Made by a program: the position numbers and the translations under genes | In this document: positions 52,507-61,718 of the stretch, in pieces | Numbering within the stretch: the stretch's first letter is position 1 | How the letters are laid out: each line of letters begins with the position of its first letter | Notes under the pieces: model-generated | The model's database searches: none | Told to the model about the DNA's origin: nothing | The model's input: the letters and a program-made list of their open reading frames with translations, nothing else | NCBI GenBank assembly: GCA_956465555.1 | Contig: OY101127.1 | Location: forward strand, 1,178,001 to 1,242,000 | DNA: 64,000 bases | Direction: 5' to 3' | Source: Nitzschia sp. pyKryTriq1 | Taxonomy: Eukaryota; Bacillariophyta; Bacillariophyceae; Bacillariales; Bacillariaceae

Positions 52507-53142
52507 CTATAGTTCGTCCCCAGTTTTGATCCAATCGCTGTAGCAGCTCGTTGCAATACGCGTGGCATCGAGGATCATTTTCGCGTTGGCAATCGATGAT
52601 GGTGACTGCTGGTGGTGGTGGTGTTGGAGTTTCTTGGGAATGACAAAAGAATTTCGTCGCGTCATCTTGCGCCTTTTCACCATACTAGGTACAAGTCCGC
52701 ACTCCGGAGTGGATTCAGACCGTTTAAAGCACGGTCGTTCATCTTTCATTTGCTGTGGCAATGTCTCTTCGGGCAGGCTTGACACGGAGGAGTTGAGGAG
52801 GCCGTCGTGTTGATGATCATCGTCGAGGAGCTGCTGCTGCTGCTGGCGGTGCTGCTTCTGGCGGTCAAGCACCATACGCCCCCCGCCGAGTTCATGGAGT
52901 AACATCATGTTCAGAGACAAAGATGGACCCTGGTGCTTGGGTACAGTCAGTTCGATTTCCTCGAGTTCTTGATTGGAAAGGAGAAGAGAAGGACGTTCGT
53001 GATCGCCCAAGTGTCCTCGTCGACGAAGAAGACTTGTTCTTGCTCCAACAACAGGAATTGTACCCGTACTCATGCTGTCCATTTCCCGGCACAAAGAAAT
53101 GGTCAAGTCGTTGTATTTGGTTTGTCTGGATTGTGCTGTCAT
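52507..53142 (-). CDS. Small disordered basic protein, unknown
   Basis: A 211-residue frame from ATG 53142. It is rich in Gln, His, Ser and charged residues, with a KRRKMTRRNSFVIPKK basic stretch that could be a nuclear signal. A conserved-looking C-terminus follows (IANAKMILDATRIATSCYSDWIKTGDEL). No domain was recognised. Frame length, Gln/His runs and codon use resemble the other genes here, which is why it is called. A missed intron is possible. Confidence 0.55.
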   Translation of the reverse strand: MTAQSRQTKYNDLTISLCREMDSMSTGTIPVVGARTSLLRRRGHLGDHERPSLLLSNQELEEIELTVPKHQGPSLSLNMMLLHELGGGRMVLDRQKQHRQQQQQLLDDDHQHDGLLNSSVSSLPEETLPQQMKDERPCFKRSESTPECGLVPSMVKRRKMTRRNSFVIPKKLQHHHHQQSPSSIANAKMILDATRIATSCYSDWIKTGDEL

Positions 53143-53812
53143 TCTATTATTCTGTATCGAAGAAGGAGGCAGTGTACCTTAGGAGGATGCTGGAGATGAG
53201 ATTTTCCTGAATTTCGCTCCTCTGGGAATTATGTGACCTTCGAATTGGTGTTGCGAGAGGAGGAACGAACAGATTTTTGTCAAACGAGCCCAACGCGATG
53301 AGAGATTCCGGGCGTACCGGTAACTTTTAGCCTCCGTAAAGAACAGGCGGTATGTGAGAACCTAACTCTGGTGTGAATTACTTATGCCTTCAATAGTGAA
53401 TGTTACGTTTCCTTTCAACCATTATCTAAAGGGGCCTCACTGCGAAGTGAGCGAGCGAAGGATCGCCTCGGGTGGCGTTCTCCACCCAGGTGGCATAATA
53501 AAAAGATTGGCACATAGGGAGCTCGCTGAGGGTAGTAGGGCCTCTATAGTAAATCTATACTACCGGTAGTACTAATAGCTAGCAGGTCAATTACTGACCG
53601 AATGAAGCCAAAGTACGAGTAGGCCGGTACTGATAGGGCCTATTTCTAGTAAAACATGTTTCGCGCAAGTTCGTTTTGTGCGAGCCAAAAGGCGCCCCGC
53701 AGAGTTTCGCTAAATACTACTAGTAGTAGAGGAACCCGAGGATCCCCTTTTGGTATTCATCAACATCATCATCATCATCCTATTCTTCTGTGAACCAACG
53801 CAGAGAAATTCT
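53143..53812. other. Spacer without a supported gene
   Basis: Nothing gene-like was recognised. A GCGAAGTGAGCGAGCGAAGG run near 53440 is a short imperfect repeat. Confidence 0.5.
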
Positions 53813-56203
53813 TCAACCCGATGTAATACTAATCATTCTCGTGGAAATTCGCTTCGCCTCGCGCTGTCCCGTTTCCCAAGCACCGTGGACAGTAGAATGA
53901 GATTGTTTGCTGGTATGTTCTCCGGCAAATAGGAGGTTGCCCAGTGGGCGGGCGATGTCATCGTAGGCGTTTGATTCGCATCCAACCTTTGCAAAAGAGT
54001 ATCCTCCCCTGGAAAATGGATCCGAGCCCCATCGTGTAACTCGAGTCGCCACCGGATCCGGTATCTTCTTTCCAAATACTCTGCGAAGCGAAACCATGGC
54101 ATCTTCCACCGCTTCTTCATCAGAGAGAGGGATAGAGCTGCCTTTGTCAGCATCATGGGGATCGATTCGTCTTGCCGCGTTTCCACCTAAAAACAAGATG
54201 AGTATCTTGGTTGAAGATTCGGCAGCTCCGTCCCCTTGATCATGATTGGGGGGCGAGCAATCTAGAAAGATCTTGGTCATTGCTGGGTCCTTGGCATCAG
54301 CAATTCCGAACTGTCCCAAGTCTCCCCAAAAGGCACTTTCAAACTGCAAAATAATCTTATTGAGGATTCCCATACCAATCGACGCAATAGCGTTTCGATG
54401 GGACTCGGGTAAGGGAGGATCAAACTTGATGCTTTGGTCTTTTAGAACTCCCAAAGGCACAGTACAAACACAACAATCCGCCACCAAGATCGAGCCGTCA
54501 ACGAGACACACTTGAACGCCAGATCCGCCAGATTTACTATCCATGATAGTATTTGCCATTGGATTGTATCGAATTGATCTCACAGGACTGTTCAATCGAA
54601 TGCTAGTTGTGCTGCTGCTGCCGCTGCTGCTCCCTTTAGTAGGGCTTGTTGTTTGTTGTGTCGTCAAACGTTCCATCAGAGCGCCCAATACTCGTCCGTA
54701 TCCTCCCACCGGTGGCAACTTGTCCGGACCTCCAAGATTCTGATAAATTTCAGACAGGGAGGCACTCAATTCCTCCATTCGACCTCCCTCGTAAATTTCT
54801 GTCTGGTGTTGCAAATAGTTCCACGCACAAGCCAGTTGTAAACGTTCTTCCTCCTCGCGAGTAACATCGAGCCGCGCGGTAGAAGATGATGATGATGAGG
54901 AGGAGGAGGAAGAAGTGCTACTCCCGTCTCCTTTTACGTCGTCCCATGTCGCTTCGGTATAACCAAGTGTTTGGGCCGCCTTTTGTTCCTCGAGTGTGAG
55001 GTGCTGCCAGTATTTGTTTTCCAACGGTGCTAATTCTGCGGACGATCCATCCTCGTCCCAGAGTGCTTGATTATACCCCAAAACAGAAGCAGCGGCCCGT
55101 ACATGCCTTGGTAGCTTGTTCCAATCGACATCCTCGTATGGTAGGGGTGGCTTGGTGGTGGATGAGGATGAGGATGATGACGAATCAGGATCATCCCACG
55201 TTTGTGGGTTGTAGCCCAGTACAGTCGCCGCATTTTGTTCCTTCTGACTCAACTGGTGCCAACTTTGATTCGCAGATGCAGGCTCTTGGTCCGTGTCCCA
55301 CAACGCTCGAGTATATCCCAGTGTCTTGGCCGCTTTTTGTACCTGACGTGGAAGTCGCGTCCAGGCGAGATGATTATAGCTTTTGGTCGTGGTTCTTTGT
55401 TGTTGTCGTCCTCCTCGTTTTCGTTGCGTCAACTCGTTCCATTTGGTGGATAATAATTCCTGAAAGGATGTATCTCGATTCACATCTTTCCATTCAAAAT
55501 CTTCCATTCCCTTGTAAAAGTATCGACTCGCATCCTTCATGAGTGACTTGGGAATTTCTCGTCCCGTAGCCGAATCAAAGACTACATTGAAACGTCGTCG
55601 TCGTGGTGGTCGTACTTGTTGTTTTCGCCGTTGAACACCGCCAAGAACAACTCGCATCGGAGCATGGCTGTGATCATAGTCGGGTTCCAATCGCAATCCC
55701 AAATCTTTTTGTATCAACTGACATAATGGATTTGTACGATCATTGGCTTCATGAATCCATTGTCCTCCGAGATCAATCCAGCAGGATGGTTTTAGTTGTT
55801 GCTGTTGTTGTTGTGCTGATTTATCTTTGTGTTTGTCGCTTCTTTGCGCATTCATGTCGACTGTATGGACTCGTCCCCCGATTCGATCACGGGCTTCTAC
55901 CAATTCGACTTCGATTGCTTGCTGAGTAGTAGTAGTAGTAGTACGTCCTCCTTTTTGTTCTTTTTGCAAATGATAGGCAACAGACAAACCGGAAAAACCA
56001 GCACCAATCACAATCACTTTCTTATTTGTTGGTGTCATCATGGGTCGTGCGGGGTGTGTGGGTCTGGATGTTGTTCTTTTGGAAGGAACAATCATGGCAG
56101 CAACAGGACCGACAGTGCCACTCAGTAATACTAGTAGTAATGGGAGGATTATTAGGAGAAATATTAGTACTCGTTCCAAAGCTATAATCGCACCATGCAC
56201 CAT
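53813..56203 (-). CDS. Secreted flavin amine oxidase with four inserted 23-residue repeats
   Basis: A 796-residue FAD-dependent amine oxidase, related to polyamine and monoamine oxidases. A signal peptide (LIFLLIILPLLLVLLSG) precedes the FAD motif GAGFSG (67-72), VELVEARDRIGGRV (98-111) and LGGQWIHE. The C-terminal half has TVPLGVLKDQSIKFDPPLP, MGILNKIILQFESAFWG, and NLLFAGEHTSKQSHSTVHGAWETGQREAKRI, the flavin-binding end. Between about 280 and 420 lie four units of 23 residues with the pattern W-x2-L-x6-A-A-x2-L-G-Y-x4-W-D, starting at 280, 314, 360 and 398. They are foreign to the oxidase fold and lie between conserved oxidase segments. The usual length is about 500. It probably acts on an extracellular or lumenal amine; the substrate is unknown. 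Confidence 0.88.
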   Translation of the reverse strand: MVHGAIIALERVLIFLLIILPLLLVLLSGTVGPVAAMIVPSKRTTSRPTHPARPMMTPTNKKVIVIGAGFSGLSVAYHLQKEQKGGRTTTTTTQQAIEVELVEARDRIGGRVHTVDMNAQRSDKHKDKSAQQQQQQLKPSCWIDLGGQWIHEANDRTNPLCQLIQKDLGLRLEPDYDHSHAPMRVVLGGVQRRKQQVRPPRRRRFNVVFDSATGREIPKSLMKDASRYFYKGMEDFEWKDVNRDTSFQELLSTKWNELTQRKRGGRQQQRTTTKSYNHLAWTRLPRQVQKAAKTLGYTRALWDTDQEPASANQSWHQLSQKEQNAATVLGYNPQTWDDPDSSSSSSSSTTKPPLPYEDVDWNKLPRHVRAAASVLGYNQALWDEDGSSAELAPLENKYWQHLTLEEQKAAQTLGYTEATWDDVKGDGSSTSSSSSSSSSSSTARLDVTREEEERLQLACAWNYLQHQTEIYEGGRMEELSASLSEIYQNLGGPDKLPPVGGYGRVLGALMERLTTQQTTSPTKGSSSGSSSTTSIRLNSPVRSIRYNPMANTIMDSKSGGSGVQVCLVDGSILVADCCVCTVPLGVLKDQSIKFDPPLPESHRNAIASIGMGILNKIILQFESAFWGDLGQFGIADAKDPAMTKIFLDCSPPNHDQGDGAAESSTKILILFLGGNAARRIDPHDADKGSSIPLSDEEAVEDAMVSLRRVFGKKIPDPVATRVTRWGSDPFSRGGYSFAKVGCESNAYDDIARPLGNLLFAGEHTSKQSHSTVHGAWETGQREAKRISTRMISITSG
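54944..55366 (-). repeat. Coding repeat, four 23-aa W..L......AA..LGY....WD units
   Basis: Units start at residues 280, 314, 360 and 398 of the amine oxidase. Units 1 and 3 share W-x-x-LPR-x-V, and units 2 and 4 share EQ-x-AA, so a two-unit block was probably duplicated. The spacers are Ser, Asp and Glu rich. Confidence 0.9.
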
Positions 56204-57601
56204 TCAGTACTACTAGCACTATACGAGTATAGGCTACTAGAACTCGTGCTTCCAGAAAATAATATACCGACGAGCACACTGCTATAAGCGGCTGTACGGC
56301 ACTATTGCACTCACTCTCCCACAGAAGTTAACCACCATCCATGTATATCAAGATGGCATTACAATAGATGCAAAAGATGTGAATGATATTATGCGAGGAT
56401 GCGGATGGCTGATGCGATGGCGAAGAAACAAAATAAGCAAAGATTCGAAATCCGACTCACGTGACTGACGACTCTGCAATCCTTTTGACGGACTGGCGGA
56501 ACGAACGAACCGATACACCTGGCTACATGTAGTACTGGTATGTACCGGTACCGTACTGTACTGTACTAGGAGCTGGTACAATTCATTGCCGGGGATCGGA
56601 CGTGGCGGGAACGGAAATACGAAAGTCAAGAGATTTACCACCAAAAGGAGAAAAGATACTCCATGCATACAGTAGTTGTAACTGTAATAGACAGTACATA
56701 CGATTTTCAGAACTCGCGAGACACGAGTTCTACCCGTACCACCCTCTACGAGGGTCCCTGCCCGGTACTTGTACCGGGTAGGTACCGCCGGCACAAGTGA
56801 TCTCTTCCGTAGAGTCATAACGGTCTGCTACCACTATACTCTTTACTACTACTTCTGGCTACTCTACTACTACTAGTAGAGTAGAGCTACTCGTCTACTA
56901 GCTAGCTAGTACTCTAGTAGGCGAGTACAAGTCGGGAGGAGGGACTACCAAAATAGTAGTGGCTGGTGTCCTTTCCGCACCATAAAGGAACAAGTTCTTC
57001 CTTCGCGCCAGTGCCATGTACTACCAACAGCAACAAATAGTCGTGAATTCCTCGTGTCCACGACACGAGAATCAGGAGACTACAGATAAATAAGTTGTAC
57101 AGTGCTACTGCTTGCTAGTAGATGGGTACGGTAGACGATTATCTCTGCTGGACGAACAAGAAGCAAAGCAGTCCTGCTGCTGCACGCGAACAAGAACAAG
57201 AACGCAGTGACCATGGTTCGAAATAATTGCAAATTTAAAAATACGCGGCGTCCTCATCATCATCATCATCCTGGCGGACAAGGCATCTGGATTGCTTCTA
57301 CAGTACTACTACTACTACTACTACTATCAGCACTGCTGGCGACTATTCGTACACTACATGATGATGATACGTGAATCCTCATCTCCTCATAAAACACAAC
57401 AGAAGAATTAGGATGCGTGATCTATACTTTTTTTTGGCGTTGTCACATCCGTCCGTCCATGAGAGACAACGACATTTCAACTCCAATAATAATAATAATA
57501 ATAATTTGTTAGAGTATACAAAACCGTAATATGGATGGATGGATGGAGGGGGCCCCGTGTGCGATTGTGTGTGCAGTTGTGTGTTCTGTTGTTTGAGTTT
57601 A
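56204..57601. other. 1.4-kb spacer without a supported gene
   Basis: Contains TACCGGTA-type palindromes (about 56540-56580), a CTACTACTAGTAG cluster (about 56840-56920), a CTA run (about 57302-57326) and an AAT run (about 57485-57505). No gene is supported. Confidence 0.5.
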
Positions 57602-58267
57602 TTATATCTTGGCGACCTTTTGGAAGTTACCTCCCCCAAGACCGCGACGCAACGCTTCTTCTTCCTTATCATCATCCTCATCATCAGCACCACCACCATC
57701 GTCCTCGTGTTTTTTAGTGTTATTGGTCGCCTTCATCATATTCTTGAGAATCGAGCTGAACTTTTTCTTCTTCTGCTTCATCTTGAGTGGTTTCTGTGTG
57801 GCTTCTTGTTCTTGTGTTGATTCTGCTGCGATGATAGAAGTAGCGCTGGGCTCTTCCACGCGAGCACGTTTGCCAGAAGGAAACAACGACAAGTCTTCCT
57901 TGGACTCTGCCGATCGCTGGTTCTTCTTGTGGTCGGAAGGTTGTCGTTCGGGAGACGGAGGAACGACAGCAACAGCAATGACTGATGCCGAGGTTTGGTT
58001 ATTATTGCTAGTAGTACTCATAGTCATTTGGCAGTCCGAGCAGCAGCATCGACACTCGTCGGTGGCGTTAGTCGTAGAAGGTGGCGATGCCCCAAACCCG
58101 CACTGGTTGTTGTTGTTGCTGCTGTTGTTGTTATTTTTGACGGCGCGGCGACAGGTAGTAATAGACCCGTTGGCACCACCGCCGGTGCTGCTCTTGGTAG
58201 AGGATGATTCCGCAGCAGTAACAGCAGCAGGAGCAGGAGGGGCCTTCATGTCTTGAGAGATGGTCAT
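57602..58267 (-). CDS. Disordered Cys/Lys-rich protein, unknown
   Basis: A 221-residue frame from ATG 58267. It has Asn/Ser/Thr tracts, a Cys cluster CRCCCSDC, the basic run GKRARVEE that could be a nuclear signal, KMKQKKKKFSSILKNMMKATNN, an acidic run, and a C-terminus LRRGLGGGNFQKVAKI. The opposite strand is also open over the same span, but its frame is hydrophobic and Leu-rich in the manner of an antisense shadow. I favour the minus frame because its C-terminus looks like a conserved motif. Function unknown. Confidence 0.55.
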   Translation of the reverse strand: MTISQDMKAPPAPAAVTAAESSSTKSSTGGGANGSITTCRRAVKNNNNSSNNNNQCGFGASPPSTTNATDECRCCCSDCQMTMSTTSNNNQTSASVIAVAVVPPSPERQPSDHKKNQRSAESKEDLSLFPSGKRARVEEPSATSIIAAESTQEQEATQKPLKMKQKKKKFSSILKNMMKATNNTKKHEDDGGGADDEDDDKEEEALRRGLGGGNFQKVAKI

Positions 58268-58904
58268 GGTTGCTTTGTTGTTTATGTGGTAGTTTCACTC
58301 GGAATGACCGAGCTGACGATAAGATGTTCCGAGTAAAAAAGACACTTGTGGAGTTTTTATGGTGATGTGTTCGTTATTATTTCTATCTACTGGTACGCGT
58401 TGCACGATTACGATTATTGCAGTCGTTGCCGTTTTTCCTATCCCGCACCGACCGCGACCGCGAACGCCGACCACGCGGCGGAAGTACACTTAGTGTTCTG
58501 TGTTCTGTCGCGGCCGGTTCGATCTTCTCCCCTGTCATGGTTTTGATTGGTCGAATTGCTTGCGATGCCCGCCTGATTATTCTTCGTTCTTGCTTGTGGG
58601 TCGTTTTGTCGTTTCTCCAAAGTGCGTGATCTTCGCGCGCAGACGAAATAATGAAATTAAATCTATGGGTATGTACGTATGGAACAATAAATTTCTGAAT
58701 ATACAAATAATACCCTCCCTCGGTGGTGGATACGTACGTATGTGGAATCCTGTTGTCGAGTCTGGTGGGTCGGATTAGCGTGGATCGCCCGTCACCGGGC
58801 GACCTCTCACTCTTGTTCTTCTTCTTGCATGGCTGTTGCCCGCGTGCTTGGAGACGCTTCAAGTACCGGTAGTTCAGGTTCGCTTCCATTCCATCATTCG
58901 CTAG
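58268..58904. other. Spacer without a supported gene
   Basis: Promoter region of the minus-strand gene ending at 58267, then nothing recognised. Confidence 0.4.
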
Positions 58905-59519
58905 AGAGAATGCTTCTTCCCCCCGTGCCAGTGCTTGGCGGGTGTGAACTTTACTGGTTGCGAATTTAGGGCGATCCCGCCGTTAGTAGCTACTGGTGTA
59001 GCTGGAATGGAGCGAACTTGTTTGATGATTCTCATGAATCTTGGAGAACAAGAATCTGCCAAGCGAATTGCGGAGGCAGCTATACTTGCATTGGCCGAAC
59101 TTGTTCGCATTCTTCTTTCTTGTACTGTACCGTTAAAAAGTTCTACTGGAATCTATGATTTCGATGGTTCATGGCACGCTGCAATTATACCCTGTGCATC
59201 ATCTAATTTCCGGACCCCGACGAAGCTGGTCATCATCTTTCTCACCGCGAATTCGAGACCCCGACGAAGCTGGGTCATCGATGATAGCGTATTCTACTGG
59301 TACTTACAGGTAAAATTCGTTTGTGTACGAATAATGATGTTCGAATGGCGAAGCAGCCACTTTCATTCAGGCTTAAGTGAGAAACCAATGAGAATCATTT
59401 TGTTCAACTTGCTTCTCCAACCAGCAGGTTCGCTATTTATGATTCCCACGAAACCAACTTCTTTCCATTATTCAAGACGTCTTGCTTCTCCTCTTCTTCA
59501 TTCTGCATGCGATGCATGA
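58905..59519 (+). pseudogene. Armadillo-repeat-like open frame, probable gene fragment
   Basis: The frame reads AIPPLVATGVAGMERTCLMI, LMNLGEQESAKRIAEAAILA and LAELVRILLS. This fits one armadillo repeat (IPPLV...CLMILMNL...IAEA...LVRILL). No second full repeat or in-frame start near the 5' end was found; the first ATG (59007) lies inside the repeat. A short duplicated CCCCGACGAAGCTGG word occurs at about 59216 and 59252. It is most simply a relic of an ARM-repeat gene, or an exon of one that I cannot join. Confidence 0.35.
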
Positions 59520-59625
59520 GGTTGGACTTTCCAGTTTCCAGTTCTTGCTCACAAATTCGATTTCTAAAATACTTTACGCAAATAAACTACTGCTCCCTCT
59601 TTGTTCGAAATCAACAGCAACTACG

Positions 59626-60180
59626 ATGACTCAACCACCCAAAACATTTCCTCCCTCCCCAATCAAGAGCAAGGCCTCCTCCTCCTCGTCGCCGTACAAC
59701 AGGAACCGACGCTCGTCCGGCGCCAGCCTCTCAGCAGCAGCAGAAACAACATCACCGCCATCACCATCATTCTGGAGTGGCAACAGCAACGATCGTGGAC
59801 GATATACCATGCCGTCCCTCTTGATCTCGGCAGCCGAGGATACTACGGTCGCCAGGAACTACTTACCGCCAAGAAACCCATTCTTGTTTTCTCTCTCGCT
59901 TTCGCTAGACGACGAAGAACCATCCTCGGACGAGGGAGGAGCACGAGCACTTCTAATACTACCACCACCAGCAGGAGCAGCAGTCAGCGGCAGCAGAACA
60001 AGAAATAATGATGTTCTTCTGCACATTATCGAATCTGCCTTGGAACTCGTGGTGTGCACTGATACCGAAGACGAGGAGGATCGTGATACACCAGCACACC
60101 ACCACCGCAAGAAACAATACCGCCGGCATGAGGAGGATGATTGTGCTGACGGTGGTGCTGGGCGAGTGGCGCGGCAGTAG
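59626..60180 (+). CDS. Low-complexity protein, unknown
   Basis: A 184-residue frame from ATG 59626 (ACGATGACT) with Ser/Pro-rich N-terminus, NRNRRSSGASL, a FLFSLSLSLDDEEPSSDEGGA stretch, an LLHIIESALELVVCTDTEDEEDRD acidic helix, and a His/Arg-rich end. No domain was recognised. It is called because composition and frame length match real genes here; other frames over the same stretch are also open, so confidence is modest. Confidence 0.4.
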   Translation: MTQPPKTFPPSPIKSKASSSSSPYNRNRRSSGASLSAAAETTSPPSPSFWSGNSNDRGRYTMPSLLISAAEDTTVARNYLPPRNPFLFSLSLSLDDEEPSSDEGGARALLILPPPAGAAVSGSRTRNNDVLLHIIESALELVVCTDTEDEEDRDTPAHHHRKKQYRRHEEDDCADGGAGRVARQ

Positions 60181-60393
60181 GAGGATAATAGTAGCGCCGA
60201 AGAGTTCTCGTCATCGATGATGATGAGCAAGACGCGCACTGTTTTACTTGTATGTTAGGCACAACTTTAACACAAAAAACACTATGACAGCCGCCCCCTA
60301 CTAGTTGCCCGAGTATAGTAGTAACTCATAGATTAGTACTGCTGGAAGAAGTCGTCGTCGTCGACGACGAGCACCGCCACCGCTAATGATGGA

Positions 60394-60418
60394 GGGGGGG
60401 GGGGGGGGGGGGGGGGGG
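60394..60418. repeat. Poly-G run of 25
   Basis: An uninterrupted run of 25 G residues preceded by GGA. Such a run can form quadruplexes and is also a typical place for length errors. Confidence 0.9.
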
Positions 60419-60491
60419 TGATATAGTAGTGGCAAAGGAGCATGCCAGCCAGGATGCACTCCCCTACTAGTAGTAGTCATCACCACACTAA

Positions 60492-60714
60492 CTTCTAGTA
60501 GCTCAAAGCAACAAGAATCGCAACAAGCAGCAAAGTACTACTAGTAGTTGTTGCGCCGCCATACTAGTAGTAGCTCAAAGCAACAAGAATCGCAACAAGC
60601 AGCAAAGTACTACTAGTAGTTGTTGCGCCGCCATACTAGTAGTAGCTCAAAGCAACAAGAATCGCAACAAGCAGCAAAGTACTACTAGTAGTTGTTGCGC
60701 CGCCATACTAGTAC
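60492..60714. repeat. 72-bp minisatellite, about three perfect copies
   Basis: GCTCAAAGCAACAAGAATCG begins at 60501, 60573 and 60645. Each unit continues through a GCAACAAGCAGCAAAGTACT segment to GTTGCGCCGCCAT with no mismatch between copies, which implies recent duplication. Confidence 0.92.
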
Positions 60715-61234
60715 GGCGCACCGGCGCCGGAGGAGGGTGTGTGATGTGACTTCCGAGCTCCTGTCCCACTGTAGTACCACCATACCTGTTCGAATAGCAG
60801 TTGGAAAAGAGCTCTACTAGTAGTCGTAGCGCTAGTAGACGAGTACTTTTAGTGCCGGTAGTAGTAGTACCTGTTAACGGTACAGCAGCAAGAACAGCAA
60901 GACGAACAAGAACAAGAATGATAACTCTAGCTAGTAGAGTAGTGGTAGTAGGCCTAGTAGTCCGCTAATTCTACAAGAGCCCTGCCGCCGGTAGTAGTTC
61001 TTGCGCCATTCTACTCGTCTCTCTTCTACTTGTAGAGCGCCTTACCACAGTACATAGTAATATTTTTAACAGCTGGACTTCTAAAATGCCGCGCAAGCAA
61101 AAGAATGATCCGAAAGTGCTTGGGCATTGGGCATGCAGTCGCGCTATTCTACCCTCTCCTCGTCCAGCTAATGTAGCTTCGGTGGTTATATTTTTTGATA
61201 GCGCAAAAGAGCTGGCCTTTTTTAATTAACATGC

Positions 61235-61348
61235 ATGCGCAAGCAGAAGAAAGATCAGAAAGTGTGTGGTCGGTGTCAGCAGATGGAAATCCTTATCGGG
61301 AAATTGGAGATTTGTCATAACAAGTCCGTCAGTTGTGGCAATAAGTAA
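61235..61348 (+). other. Tiny Cys-containing open frame related to an upstream copy
   Basis: ATG 61235 encodes 37 residues starting MRKQKKDQKVCGRCQQ, with further Cys residues near the end. A second ATG frame at 61086 starts MPRKQKNDPKVLGH, and the DNA of both starts matches over 28 bp with three mismatches. This may be a relic of a duplicated small zinc-finger gene. A real gene is not shown. Confidence 0.3.
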
Positions 61349-61718
61349 TAGTAACCACGAATGTGCGTCGTATGCCGCCGTGCGTGTTCAATCCTGTGAT
61401 GTCGCCTGCGTATCAATATATAAATGCACTCCCTGCTACACTACTAGACTACTAGTAGTGCAAGCTACTTCAGCGTCGTCCTGCCATTGCTGCTCTAGCT
61501 ACTACCAGCATCTCTACCACCGGTAGTAATATTATTGTGCTCTACTAGTAGAGAGGAGAGACACTTCTCCGACGAACGAAATCAACTACGTGAAGAAACG
61601 TTGTCACAACAAGATCGAAATGAACGTATATGTTAGACGGATTTACGAGGTATGTAGTAATATCAATTCTGTAATGTAATATGTAAACGGTTTTCAAATC
61701 CCCAGTATCCTGGTTGGC

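Larger units (their letters stand above)
60181..61718. other. 1.5-kb spacer with minisatellite and poly-G
   Basis: Contains a 25-bp G run (60394-60418), a 72-bp minisatellite (about 60492-60714), CTAGTAG clusters, and a pair of related small frames (61086 and 61235). No confident gene. Confidence 0.5.

Noticed and set aside
57609-58256. 215-codon plus-strand frame opposite the 57602-58267 gene
   Set aside because: Its Leu/Ser/Val-rich hydrophobic composition is what antisense of Asn/Ser/Lys repeats gives; the minus frame has the more protein-like C-terminus.
57602-58267. Membership of the CRCCCSDC protein in the TPR/Cys-knuckle family
   Set aside because: The Cys spacing is only partly similar, and none of the helical motifs of the family are present.
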